A DNA stretch of 64,000 bases from Saussurea involucrata (Eukaryota; Streptophyta; Magnoliopsida; Asterales; Asteraceae), in contig CM066315.1 in the NCBI GenBank assembly GCA_033807775.1, forward strand, positions 58,806,820 to 58,870,819. The letters run 5' to 3'. The notes under the pieces were generated by a model. The model was not told where the DNA came from. It saw only the letters and a program-made list of their open reading frames with translations, and searched no databases. Of this stretch, positions 10,800-22,957 are shown piece by piece. The position numbers were made by a program, and so were the translations under genes. Every line of letters starts with the position of its first letter. The stretch's first letter is position 1.

Positions 10800-11644
10800 A
10801 AAATTCAAATCTTACCCTTTAAACCATCTTCGATGCTACATCAAGTATTTACTCGACAACTTCCGTCACTTCCTCGAAATGTAATCTAACTCAGCGACAC
10901 CAAACGGACACCATTGTGTACACAATTATCAACTGCACCCAAAAACCAAAAATCATAATTAATAACAAAACAATAACCTTAAAAATTCATCATCATATAT
11001 ATAAACCATGAACAATTTTTATACAAAAGTTACCTGGAAACACATAAAATTGAAGTCACTGCTCTTCCACCTCAGCAAGATCATAATTCCCCACATGAAA
11101 ATCAACACCGCAAATTGTTTTCCAATTCCAACCATCTGATCAATCTTTAAATCTGCAACTTTTTTTTATTAAATAAAAAGAATATGCAAAAAGTTTGAGC
11201 AATCTTAGATTCTTAGTTACGAAGTTCCATGATGAAACTGTTTATGAAGAACCATAAATAATAAAAGTTATAAAAAACGAAATTAATCATGTTAAACATC
11301 AATAAACCATGTTTTGGAGGAAAAAAATAACCAAGATTTGTTACCTTACAAGCAAGCTCTCCTTGAAAGCCTCTAGCAACTAAGAAATAATCCTTGATGT
11401 ACTGATCTGGGTATAACATATGTGGAACAACAAATCGTCAGCAAACATCACAACAAAATTTCAAAATGAATATAAACTAATAAGATAAAAAACGAAATTA
11501 ATCATACTAAACATCAATAAACCATGTTTGGAGAAAAAAAGAACCAAGAACAATTAAATAAGGAAAAATAATATGCAAAAAGTTTGAGCAATCTTAGATT
11601 CTTACTTACCAAGTTCGATGATGAAACTGTTTACGAAGAACCAT
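10800..11644 (-). pseudogene. Exons of an unrecognised multi-exon gene, left part
   Basis: The minus strand shows exon-like blocks with good splice signals. One is ~11157-11034, between TTGCAG and GTAACTTTT. A 17-base block TTTCATCATCGAACTTG at ~11611-11627 is followed by GTAAGTAAG. Another begins after GGTGCAG near 10934. Joined with the block at 44440-44520 they read ...KDYSYLLEAFKKSLLV / SFIIELDLKIDQMVGIGKQF. I do not recognise the family. Later blocks carry stops. The gene was split here by the Sirevirus insertion at 11644/44358; a partial local duplication (11182-11300 versus 11485-11644) makes the order of exons uncertain. Confidence 0.35.
11182..11644. repeat. Local rearranged duplication around the Sirevirus target
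   Basis: ATATGCAAAAAGTTTGAGCA through GAAGAACCAT occurs at 11182-11252 and again at 11571-11644. ATAAAAAACGAAATTAATCA through CCATGTTT occurs at ~11270, ~11485 and 44375. The blocks predate the retrotransposon, because the third block continues on the far side of it. Confidence 0.7.
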
Positions 11645-13325
11645 TGTTGGTCTCGAAGGGTTATATAAGTTTGTAGAAGGGGGAGGGTTGAATACAAACA
11701 CAAGATTTTTATCTTTAAAATTGTTTATTGATATAATCAAACAATTTACAGTTGGTTGCGGAATAAGATCAAGTATAAAACCTAATCTAAACAAACTATG
11801 AGAATCACACAGATTTCTTGCACTAGAAAAGATAGAAAGAAGTTAAGAAAACTGAGAGTAATTTTCTTAAGGCACCAAGAGTTCAGGGATAGGAGAACGA
11901 GCACTTTAGAAATGAAGTAGGGTTTCCTATTTATACTGCATGCATTAAATGTAGGGGTGTCAATTTTGTACCGAGACAAACCAACCAATTCACTTACCAA
12001 CCGTACCAATTTAGTTGGTACCAACCTAATTGGTTGGTATACCGTACCAACTATTTAAACTTGGTTGGTACGTGGTATGAGAAGTCGTGTACCACGGTAA
12101 TACCGTACCGTACCGACTTATTTTTTTAATTATTTATTAATTAAAGTTTAATCAATAATACAACATATTTTGATTTATAAAATTTTAAATCATCTTGTTT
12201 TACGTTTTGTTAAATTGTAATACAAATTGATATATAGAACTTGATTACATTCATTCGCTTATCGTTAACAATTTTGATAACTTGCCTACACCTCCACTTT
12301 TCATGGTCCATTGTCGCTTGTATTAGACTATTAGTGAATGTTTGTATTATATGAAGATTATTTGAATGCTTGTATAGGTAATGATAAATGGTACAAAGCA
12401 TATCAACATGCTATTAATGTTCGGCGTGTTTAGTGCATCTAGATCTAGCAGGTAAAGATGTCAATCTAATTAATTCATAATTCAATTTTTGAGATGTTGG
12501 TACAAAACCGTACCAACATGTACCAACCGAAAAAAGTTGGTACCAATTTAGTTGGTACCAAGTATAATTGGTTGGTACATGGTATAAGATTTTGTGTACC
12601 AATTGTAATTGGTTGGTACATGGTATATGGAAAAAAACATGGTACCGTACCATGTTCACCCCTAATTAAATACAAGTCAGTACAACTTTACACGTGGCAT
12701 AACTTGGTTGGTTGCATGAATTTGACTTTAGCAAACATGCTCTTGGCCGCATGATGAACAGTGTAGTTGGCAGAGTGGTTTGTACGATCCTGGACAAAGG
12801 CATGTCCTTCTGACAAATCGTACAAAAGCGTGCAAGGAGATAAGACAAAAGTTGCTTGTAGAACATGCTTCTGATCAGCGATCGCTGAGTTGATCTTTAT
12901 CAGAGAATGATAAAGTTCAGCTCTCGCTGAAGTCTTCTACTTGAAACTTCGCGTGAAATGGAAAAGTCTTGGCTTCGCTAATATCCGCATCAGGTCACTA
13001 GTAGACTTAGTCACTCGTTCGTCACCTTGGTCTTCGATTGCAGCTTTGAACTCTATTGTCGCAAATCTTGTCTTCAGGGATCATAAGCAAACAATTATAT
13101 GATGAGTATTCAGCGATCATCAGCGAGACTGAACAGGCTCAGGTCTCACTGATGTACATTCATCGCTGAGGTAAATTTACGAACACATGTTTTCCATCAG
13201 CAATACTAAATAGACTTAGTATATTTTTCATAGATGGCAAAACATTAATACATATTGTTTACTTACAATTTTCACTAAGTGATTCTAAGGGTCATCATCA
13301 AATCACTGAAGGGTTTGGATCAACA
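11645..13325 (-). repeat. Sirevirus-like 3' LTR (contains a MITE)
   Basis: It aligns along its length with the other LTR at 43409-44357, except for a 713-bp insertion at 11952-12664 plus its 8-bp duplication. Removing this leaves about 960 bp against 949 bp. The terminal dinucleotides are TG...CA. On the minus strand a short purine-rich run, AATAGGGTAAGA, lies just before TGTTGATCC and would serve as polypurine tract. Confidence 0.88.
11952..12664. mobile_element. hAT-type non-autonomous element with TTGGTACC-rich ends
   Basis: The ends are TAGGGGTGTCAATTTTGTAC and (reverse complement of the right end) TAGGGGTGAACATGGTACGG. The element is flanked by ATTAAATG (11944-11951) and ATTAAATA (12665-12672), an 8-bp duplication with one mismatch. 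The uninterrupted site GCATTAAATGCAAGTCAG is present in the sister LTR near 43705-43722, so the borders are direct observation. Both subterminal regions consist of many copies of TTGGTACC/TTGGTTGGTA in both orientations; the middle is AT-rich and non-coding. Confidence 0.92.
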
Positions 13326-13728
13326 ATCTTACCCTATTTGGTGATGACAAAGCAATAAAGGAAAACTACTAAGTTAAAAACATAAGGATAAAAATGACTC
13401 ATAAATATGTGTCCCATTTACTGTTTTCAGAGATCGTTTTAAGTACTGATTGAGTAAAGTACTTCACTGAAACTTTTCATTACTTCGTAAATACAAGATT
13501 AAAAGGAAAGTTGAAAAACTACAAGTACAGTGAAAATTTTACAAGTACAAAAAGATATCAGCTAATAAGATAGAAGAATTACAAGAGATCCTATCAGCTA
13601 TTCAGATTCATCCTTGAAAAGAAGTTCATCAAGAGCGTCAGTCTTAGGAATCATCCAGTCAGGGACTTGAATTCCCTGTTCTCTTCTCAATTTGTCTTCT
13701 CTGTAGATTTGAGGTTTCATGTACATTC

Positions 13729-16700
13729 CTAGTTGGATCGATCACACCAATATAATAAGTCTCTTAGTTGTTCCACTAGAGTAATGGGTAACTCTGACCA
13801 TCGTTGAAAGCATTGGCGACCTGTGTATTCCAAGAAAAAGATGCCGAGAGGTTCACTGACCACCTTTCTAGCTGTGAATTCTTCACCGGGTGGTAGTGAT
13901 ACGTCGAGGGTTGACAGATCAACATTGGGACCGAGCACTGCTTAACGAGTAAATTCAATACCTGTCTCGTTTCGAATAGCAGGCCCTGAAGATGACGTTG
14001 ACTTCCTCTTCTTTGGAGCACTTCGATTTTGATGAAGAGCTGGAGGAGGGGGCAAATCGACCACTGAGAAGACTTGATCGATTAGTTTATTGATAAAACT
14101 TTCGACACAAGGCTTAAAGTTTAAATGTGATCGCTGAATTGCAATCCGGATTTCCAACCATTCATCTAGACCGATATGTTCTATCCCTGAGAGATAGCAA
14201 GTCTTAGTCACTCCGTTTTCCCTGATCGTTGTAACTTCGATCAGTGCAACACCTCTGACAGTTCTCCCTTTCAGGTTTACATTTTTGATTCTGCTTGGTA
14301 AACTCCTGAAGTTGGCTTTCTTCTTGCACCAGGCCACCGTGGTGTCGCTGACGTTTGACTCATTTTTCTTCTTCTTACCAGCTTCTTTGAGAAGTTCTTG
14401 CTGGACTCTGAGGGGAAAGCGTTTCAGGTCTCGATCCTTCACTGAACGTTTGGCAATTTCAAGAGCAAGAGCTTTGTCATTAAGCTCATTCTTTTGTTGT
14501 TCAACTAGGAGCTTTGAGGCTTTGAGGCTTTCTGCTATTTCCTCAAGAGTCAGAAAATTAAAGCCGGTAGGAGGGACGAGTCGCTGACTTTCAAGCTGTT
14601 GGATCATAACTGCTTTTCTTCTGATTTCTTCTTCTTCTGACCGCTGAGGTGGTAGAGAAGGTCTGGAAGAATATTCTTCTTCTTGTTCATCGATCTCATT
14701 CACAGAGATCGGGATTATTTGTTCATCAGCTTGAAGAGCTGGGATTATTTGCAATGAGGATGGAGGAGCTTCAGCAGTATCCTCAAGCAGGGGAGAGGAC
14801 TAGTTGAAACAAAAAGATCACTTGAGTTAGATCTTTTGAGGGAGAAAGAGATAGATAAAGAATTTGGCTAAGTGTTTAGAGGTTTTAGGACATGAAGGAT
14901 AGAAGTGGAGAAGGGATAGAGGATAGAAGCAGTGTAGGGAACGAAAAGGTAGCATAACTGGCAAGTTGGCTTCTTGAGTAGAATTGTCAAGTTGCCTTCA
15001 GCGGCAAGGCCCTTTTGCTTGCCAGAAGTCTTCTTTGCAGGAGACTTGCGTGTCATCTCCCCTGCTTCATTTATGGAGATCCCCTTCTGAGCATAGACCT
15101 TGATGACCGTTGGCTGGAACCCGTAGCCATCGTCATCATCATCATCATCTTCATCATCCTTGGGATCAGGATGGGCTGAAGGTTCTTCATCGTTGATCTC
15201 CACCTCTTCTTCCTCTTATTCTTCTTCCTCTTCCTCAGAGGGGATTTGTATTCGTTCTTGTTCCTGAGGAGAGAAGGGTGGAGTGGGGGCGTTGTTGTCT
15301 TCGCCTTGCTCCCCCTCAAATTGAGAGGGGTCTTCAGCGGTTCCCTCCTTAACATTTTCTTCCCCCTCAACATTTAGAGGGAGGCCTTCATCGTTCTTCT
15401 CCCCCTTTCCATCTAAATGGGGGGAGGTAGTAGTTACAGCAGCAGCAGCAGCAGCTGACTCAAGTGTCCTGTCTTCGAGGCCAGGGACACCTGGACCAGA
15501 AGGCTAGTTCTTTTCCACCTTATCCATTCTGTCTTCTAGGCCAGAAATGGAAGGTGTTGCCTGAACAATAAAGTCCACTGGCATCTCTAACTTCTCTCGG
15601 TCATCCGGAGTGAAGTGAGATAGAGGGACAGTGGGGGCCTCCAAGCGTTCGAGAATCTTGGTGAGCAGGGTGTTTGATTCAGCGACTTTGGAGGTCAAGC
15701 TGCTCACCTTACCTTGGAGCCCAGTGAGGTCGGTCTTCAGCATACCAAACTCGCTGCTGAGGTTGGTGAAGTTGGTGGAGAGATCAGCGATGCAGGTCTG
15801 GAGATGTTGGATGGCGGTGGTGTTGTTGTTGACACCAGTCTCCAAATTCGTCACTCCCCATCGCAGAGAGGAAATATCAGCAGAGTTGGCTTTATCTGCA
15901 AGGGTAGTGGTTACTTCCTTCAGCGTCACTCCAACGTCAGTAATCGCTGAGGTGTTAGAGGCCAGGTTGGTGGAGAGAGTGTCCACCTTTTTAGCAACAT
16001 CCTTGAGGGATGTACTAATATCGCCCAAATTAGGACCTCAAAAAGATAACAACTTATGAGCAAAGGAAAGCCCAAAAGAAGTTGGTGTTTGAGAGAGGTG
16101 TGAAGAGAGAGTTTGGATATCTGTTGGGCTGGAGAACTGATGAATATCTTTGATTCCCGTCCAGTACTCCATGTCATTTTCCATGTCGGAGGTAGCAGTG
16201 ACTGGGATGCTTGTCCCAACAGGTCCTGAAGTAGTTGCGTTCTGCTGCATGAGGTTGTGCAGTATTGCAACACTCGTATCAACCAACTGGTGCAGTGGTG
16301 AAGGTAGAGAAGACCAAAGTAGGAGTTGTAGAAGCGGAGGCTGAGAAGATTTTGGTTGTAGCAGGTCAGCGCTGGTGTCGCTGAAAGATGCCTCCGCAAT
16401 GCTTTGAGGCACCGAAGATGTTGGGGTATGTACAAGAAACGTTTCAGAGAACTGAGGCTCTGAAATAGTTAGGGGGATGGTTGTAGCAAGCGTGGAGGAG
16501 CGTTCCACGAAATTATCAAGTGTTGCCTGTGAAGAGGCAATCATTGAGTCTTGAGCCTGGGAAGGCTGGGTTTTCTCCTTTGAGGTCTTCTTGGACTTAT
16601 GGGAACCAAGGGGGGTATCAGATTATTTCCTCTTTTTAGATGAGGTGGTGGTTGCAGCTTGGGTGCTAGCGGTGGGTTGCGCCGCTGAAGTCGTTGCAGA

Positions 16701-17596
16701 AGTTGAAGAAGAAGGGCGGAGAATAGAGAGTAGGGAATAAAGAGTTACCTCGTCGGGGATCGGTTTGAAGTCGAGGACCTTGGGGCCGACCTGCGGGAGT
16801 TTGTAGTCTCCCTTCTTAGGATAGCTTGTCCCAAGCAGCATCTGAAAAATGGCAGAAATGAACCGTGGGTAGGGAACGGTCAGTGAGCGGTCAGACTTTT
16901 CGACCTTTTCCATTAGGTCTTCGAAGATGATGCGAGCATAATCAACCTTCAGGCCTTTCAGGAGTGAGTAGGCCATTGCAACCTGAGTTTTGGCGGCCTG
17001 ATCAGTGGAGCCTACTTTGGCAGTCATGCAGGAGATGATGTGGGCAAAGATGAAATTGAGTTCAACTGGCATCTTGGCCTTGAGGATCTTGGTCAGCTTC
17101 TTATCGTCTTCATCAGTTCTCGTCTTGTCCCATGAGTATTTCATGAGATCAATGCAATCAGCTCTTCCTCGCCTTCAGGGGTGTTAGGATCAATAAGAGG
17201 GACAAATGGGCGTCCAGGGAGGTTCAGCGCGGAACGGATCGCTGCAGGAGTGATGGTGTCGTGACCATGTTCAGTTTGGAATTCGATGACACTGAATTCC
17301 TTTCCAGTCCTGGTAGAGATTTGGGTGGTACATTCAGCAGTGTACCAAAATTGTTGAAGAAGGTGACAGTGTGCGGGAGGAGCGATTGTCATTGTAGTGG
17401 ATAGGAGGCCGGTCTTCAAGAAGAAGACTGCATCAGTGAGGTGGGGGCTTGGTTTCTTCTTGGGAATGTCAAGAAGAGCCAGGGAGTTATTGGTGGCTAG
17501 GATGGTTTGTTGCAGTTCACCTTTCATGTTTGTAGATTTGATCATGGTTGCAGGAGTAGCATCAGTGATGGTAGCAGCAACATTTGAGGATGCCAT
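13729..17596 (-). pseudogene. Sirevirus envelope-like reading frame, decayed
   Basis: Between pol and the 3' LTR lie about 3.9 kb of minus-strand coding sequence, now in several pieces. The N-terminal piece (17596-17141, start MASSNVAATI) contains LLQQFWYTAECTTQ and IRSALNLPGRPF, resembling the domain found at the start of env-like proteins of plant Sireviruses. After a frameshift it continues as MKYSWDKTRTDEDDKK to SSKKRK, then through stops to a coiled-coil region (MGDISTSLKDVAKKVDTLST..., 16028-15504), an acidic/Lys-rich region near 15200, and after another frameshift a charged C-terminal part (14754-13729). No convincing signal peptide or transmembrane anchor is visible. Reading-frame damage: at least two frameshifts and several stops. 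Function of the family is unknown despite the name. Confidence 0.75.
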
Positions 17597-17599
17597 TTC

Positions 17600-18520
17600 T
17601 GAACAAGTGATCAAAATAGAAAAGGATGAAGAAACTTCTTAAAATGGAAAAAGATTCCAAAAATAAGGGTTTTTGATGTTTTAGGGTTTTTACAGTTTCC
17701 TTTTTAGGGAAGAAAAAGTAAAATGTGGGTTTTCTAGCTTTGAGAAGTTAAAACTAGTAGAAAAGAATTTCCAGATTCCTTTTAAAGAAAGAAATTCTGG
17801 AAAAACGTGTGAAAATCAAGTTTAAGATTTTTGTTTTAAACTTAATGGAAAAACTATATTTCAAGTTTTGGTTCATAAAATCATGAAGAAGATGATTTTA
17901 TGTATTAAAAATGTTTGTTTGATCTTTGATAACAAAGAAATGTTGATCAAAACAAGTTTGAGAAGATGATTGAAGAGTAGAAATAAGATTAGATATGAAC
18001 CTGTTTGTTGAAGATTTGAAGATTCTAAAGCCAGGCTTCAAAATAATCCAAGAACAATGATGCTTAAGGCAATATTTGCTTGAGGGATTCTAGTACGCGT
18101 AAAAGGTAAAAATATAAACTTGAGGAGTTTATATAGTGGGAGTAGAGAGAGAAAGTGATGAGCGGGAAAAAACTCGTCATGACACGTGACACGTCCCACG
18201 AAGCTTGTTGGGCAAGAATTCAAACGCACGAGCGTGTCAGACGAAAAGTCATGCCAGGGGTTATCCGTTTTGATGACGTCACAGTCAGAAACATCTTTTC
18301 ATTTAAAAAAATGTTTCCTTGATAGGTTTTAAAAAATATCAGAGATAATTTGTAAAATGAAGAGTCACTGATTAAGAAAGAGCGGCGATGAGTTTTGTTC
18401 TTTCAAAAGAATCACTGAAGAAAAAGGTCAGTGATCAATTTAGTTTTGAAAAACAACATATTGAAGTAAACTTCAGCGAATAGGAATAGAAAAACATACA
18501 TTGGTATCAGCGAATCATTT
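17600..18520 (-). other. Spacer between Sirevirus pol and env-like frame
   Basis: Non-coding on both strands. The plus strand is purine-rich (many GAAGA, AAAATG). It lies where Sireviruses often carry the splice acceptor or leader for the env-like frame, but I cannot point to a definite site. Confidence 0.4.
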
Positions 18521-18523
18521 TGT

Positions 18524-20861
18524 TCAGAGATTGGATGATAAATAAGGAGATATAATTTTCTTTATCACTGACATAATGCGTGACCACTGAAGAATTAAAT
18601 CTTCAAGGTTCAGCATGCCAAACTCGCTGATGAGAAAGTTGAATCTTGTCTCATCAAGAGGTTTGGTAAAAAGATCAGCTAACTGAAAGTCAGTAGGGAT
18701 AAAGTGAAGTTCTATATCACCATTCATCACATGATCTCTGATAAAGTGATACCTGATCTCGATGTGTTTGGTATTTGAGTGTAGCAATGGATTATTTGCT
18801 ATAGCGATGGCACTTGTGATGTCGCAATAGATTGGAATTTTGGATAGCTGAAAGTCATAGTCTAAGAGCTGATTTCTCATCCATAAGACCTTAGCACAAC
18901 AGCTTCCAGCAGCGACATACTCAGCTTCAACGCTAGAAGTGGACACTGAACTTCGTTTCTTGCTTGTCCAACTTACCAGCTTTCCACCCAGGAGTTGACA
19001 GCCTCCTGTTGTGCTTTTTCTATCCAGCTTGCAACCTGTAAAGTCGCTATCTGAATAGGCAGTTAGATCGAACCCTGAGTCTTTGGGATACCGAAGACCT
19101 AGGTTAGGTGTACCCTTCAGATATCTGAAAATTTGCTTTACAGCGATCAGATGTGATTCTTTGGGTTCAGATTGATATCGTGCGCAAAGACAGGTAGCAT
19201 ACATAATATCAGGATGACTCGTTGTAAGATAAAGAAGAGAGCCGATCATCCATCTATAGGCAGTGACATTAACAAGCTTCCCTGAAGGGTCTTTGTTAAG
19301 TGTCAGTGGAGGTGACATAGGGGTTTTCATAGCTGAGCTTTGAGTAAGATCAAATTTCTTCAGCATATCTTTAACGTACTTACCTTGGTGTATGAACGTA
19401 GCCTTATCATTTTGCTTGATTTGAAGTCCAAGGAAGTATGTCAGCTCACCCATCATACTCATTTTATATTCAGATTTCATTCTTTCAGCGAATCGAGTAC
19501 ATAGAGATGGGTTAGTAGAACCAAATATAATATCATCGACATATATTTGAACAAGAATGATATGACCTTTTACTTTCCTGAAAAATAGAGTGTTATCGAT
19601 TTTACCACGCTCAAACTTTTCAGTGAGGAGAATAGAGGATAGAGTGTCATACCATGCACGAGGTGCTTGTTTCAGACCATATAGTGCCTTATCCAGTTTA
19701 TAGACATAACCTGAATGCTTAGGATCAGAGAATCCTGGAGGTTGTTCGACATAGACTTCTTCATTCAACTTTCCATTTAGGAACGCTGACTTTACATCCA
19801 TTTGATAAACTTTGAAGTCTCTGTGAACTACGTATGCTAGGAATAGACGAATAGCTTCGAGTCTTGCCACTGGGGCAAACGTTTCATCATAGTCTATACC
19901 TTCCTCTTGTCTGTATCCCTGAGCAACTAGACGAGCTTTGTTGCGGGTTACAGTTCCATGTTCATCTAACTTGTTTCGATAGACCCACTTAGTGCCTATC
20001 ACTAACTTGTTAGATGGTCTGGGAACAAGATTCCAAACTTTGTTTCTTTCAAATTCAGTCAGCTCTTCTTGCATAGCGCTGACCCAGTTTGAATCTCTGA
20101 GGGCATCATCAACTTTCTTTGGTTCAATCAGCGAAATAAAATTAACATATAAACAAATGTTACCTGAACTTCGTCGATTCTGAACACATGTGTTTGGATC
20201 ACCTAGAATTTGATCAATGGGGTGATTCATAGTCCATCGCTGAGCAGGAGCATGAGCAGCTGGCTCAGATGGAACTTCTGGAGGAGATGAAGAAGAAGCT
20301 TCAACGATTTCAGGTAATTTCGGCAAGATAAGCTGAAGTCATAAAGGTTCATTTGCTGATTGTTGAGAAGTCGATGGATTTGCAGAGGTTGAGGGTTCAG
20401 AGGCAGGCACAGTGTTAATGGGAATGGCTGAAACCCAAGAGGATGATTCAACTTCACTTGACTGCATGCTGGGAATGATGACAGGATCATTATCAGCGGT
20501 AGGGTCATTGACCTGAGGGTCAGGGTTAGGAATAGCTTCTGAATCCCCAAAATGAGAAAACATCCACTGAGTAATTTCTTCGTTGTCAGCAGTTGGTTTG
20601 GAGTTCACTGAACGGGATTCATCAAAGGTGACGTGAATGGTTTCTTCTATAGTTTGTCTTCTCTTGTTGAAGACGGTTTTGGACACTGAAGAGTATCCAA
20701 GGAAAACTCCATTGTCAACTTTGGGGTCGAACTTTCCAAGAGCATCCATGTTGTTTAAAATGCAACATTGACAACCAAAGATGTGAAGAAAGGTGATAGA
20801 TGGCTTTCTTCCATGGAAAGGTTCGTAGGCAATTTTCTTGAATCGTTTAACAATCAACGAC
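18524..20861 (-). pseudogene. Sirevirus-like copia pol: integrase C-terminus, reverse transcriptase, RNase H
   Basis: From 20861 the frame reads SLIVKRFKKIAYEPFHGRKP and FLHIFGCQCCILNN (end of the copia integrase), a Ser/Pro-rich linker, one in-frame TGA at 20339-20341, then the reverse transcriptase. Typical blocks are present: WVYRNKLDEHGTVTRNKARL, YDETFAPVARLEAIR, YQMDVKSAFLNG, LYGLKQAPRAWY and the catalytic IYVDDIIFGS. RNase H follows: LTAYSDSDFTGCKLDRKSTT, SSVEAEYVAAGSC, STKHIEIRYHFIRD. From 20326 to 18524 the frame is uninterrupted (600 residues). Everything N-terminal of the integrase end is cut off by the Athila-like insertion at 20862. Confidence 0.9.
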
Positions 20862-21263
20862 TGGTACGTGCGAAATATGTGATTTAATCGCAGTGGGATG
20901 CAAACTATCCACAGTGGGAAGCGCAAGTGTACACTGGCCACTATGATCGTCACATCAAGTAATAGTTGGTAAAATACCAGAATCGTATCCACAGGGACTG
21001 GGCAATCAAGACAATATGGTTCTCATGAGCTTCCTTTTACAAGTTTCAATTACAGAAGAAGCAATAAGTTGGTTTGTTTGGTGATATGCTATTTTAACGA
21101 GTTACTTAAAATTTAAAAGGAGAAATGTAGGTTAGATTTTCCCTAGATTTTATATTAAATACTTGATCCAAAAGAGTGATCCTTGTACTTGTGCGAAGTA
21201 GTCATTGCCTTTAGAGAAGCACGATTACACAAATACTCACACCTTCAAGTAAAAATCCCATAC

Positions 21264-22919
21264 TGTAACGACCCGTAGTCCCATACATAGTTCAAATAGC
21301 ATACATTGCATAACGTCGTTAAAACAAGCGATATAATATATAACAAATACGGTCCCTTAGTCTTTTACAAACATTCATTACATCTTTACAAACGTTTACA
21401 TAGTAATTGACATTATTAACAACATGCCATATCTACTAAACACATCATAGTCTTCCACTACATAGTCTTCCCAAAAGCTATTCTCGGTTTACCCTCCTTA
21501 TTTGCTCTTACTTGATCCTTGACCTAGAATACATATTTAAAACAAAATGAGGGTTAGACCTAATGGTCTAAGTGAGAAAATCCCCGTTTCTTTGAAAATC
21601 CTTTGCACACCAACATTCACATAATACAAACACAATTATCAATCATAACTCACTCATCGCGTAATTCCCTGTCTCCTTCCCATGGCCATATTAGTTGGTT
21701 GCAAGCCAACTAATAAACAACGCTGTACAACAACTACAACCAATCAACACTGTACAACAACTACAGCCAACACACCGGTCCTATGCCCGGCCAACGTATT
21801 ATAACATAATATAATACTCACGTAATTACAATATCTCAACATATTATAATTCACATATAAACATAGTCACACCATGTATCACATATCCAATACACACATA
21901 TATGTATTCCAGTTGAAAATGTTTTGAAGTAAAACTCACTTGATTGCTTATCAACACGTTTCCAAGCCTTCTAAACAGGTTCAGTCCTTTACCCAGAATT
22001 CACAGGATCTGTAACAAATAGATACAGATATCTCTTTACCACATAAAACACGTAAGTCTTACTAAGGCTAAGAAATCTAAAGAACTCAAATCCTCAAATG
22101 TCTCCCCCAAACCCATACGCAAGTCAAGACCACCGAATAATCAGTTCTCATTCATTACCTATCTAATGGTTAACAAAATACAGGTTACTGGATACTCGAC
22201 AGCATCTAAACTCTCAATAATGGCCAAACAACAAAAGTATCCAGATACCACAAGTTATCCGGACAACACAACTTTTCCGGACAACATCACTTTTCCGGAC
22301 GACATACTAATCCGGACAACACCCGGGAACTAAGGTAACCCGGATACCATCCGGTATCTTATTTTATCCGGAAACTATGAAAATAGATGACTTACCCGGA
22401 TAATGAACTCGTCCGGACACCACCGAAAGGGACTACCGGACACTACTAAAGAAATTACCCGGACACATTCATGGTGTCCGGAAACTGCTGCTGTTCATCC
22501 CTATTTTTACCCAGAATTCGACTAAGGTTTATACCAGTTCGATTCTGTTGATTCCAAACCGATAGAAACAATCTACTAACCATTATGAACATAAAACATA
22601 GCAGAAACATACCTTAATTTTACTTCCAAGTACTCCAATTTGAAGCCTTAACCCTTTCTTCCTTTTTCTTCTTTTGCTCTCCAAAACACACACACTTCAC
22701 ACACTGAATTTCTGGATAATACTGATTTAGGAAATATCTAAATCCATTAAGGGTAATATCTAATCCAATTTACCACTTTAGTCCTTAAGTTATTCACTAA
22801 TGACCAAATACACCCTTTACTTATAAATCTACCCAAACTTACCTTTAACTTCACATTTTAAAGTTAACAAAATTTAACGAAACTAACATTTAACTAACGA
22901 ACTAACCCGAGGTATTACA
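21264..22919 (-). repeat. Tekay-type 3' LTR
   Basis: Aligned by eye with 27769-29408 it differs at about 27 positions plus a 15-16-bp gap (an extra TAGTCTTCCACTACA here, between short direct repeats) and a 1-bp gap. Many differences are C-to-T or G-to-A in CG or CHG contexts, as expected from methylation-driven deamination. Contains the TCCGGA array. Confidence 0.93.
22250..22490. repeat. Degenerate TCCGGA array in Tekay-type LTR (copy A)
   Basis: About eleven CCGGA/TCCGG motifs in 240 bp, spaced roughly 16-25 bp, e.g. TTATCCGGACAACAC and TTTTCCGGACAACATCAC. The core is a palindrome. The matching array in the other LTR lies at about 28720-28980. Confidence 0.85.
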
Positions 22920-22957
22920 TCATCTCCCCCTTAAAAGAATTCCGTTCCGGAATTCGA

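Noticed and set aside
9290..11644. A single Helitron spanning the gene-fragment mosaic
   Set aside because: I could not find a TC start, a CTRR end with hairpin, or Rep/helicase sequence; kept only as a question in the findings.
15120..15160. Poly-Asp tract as a sign of an acidic regulatory protein
   Set aside because: It lies in the decayed Sirevirus env-like frame; the tract is an ATC/GAT microsatellite.
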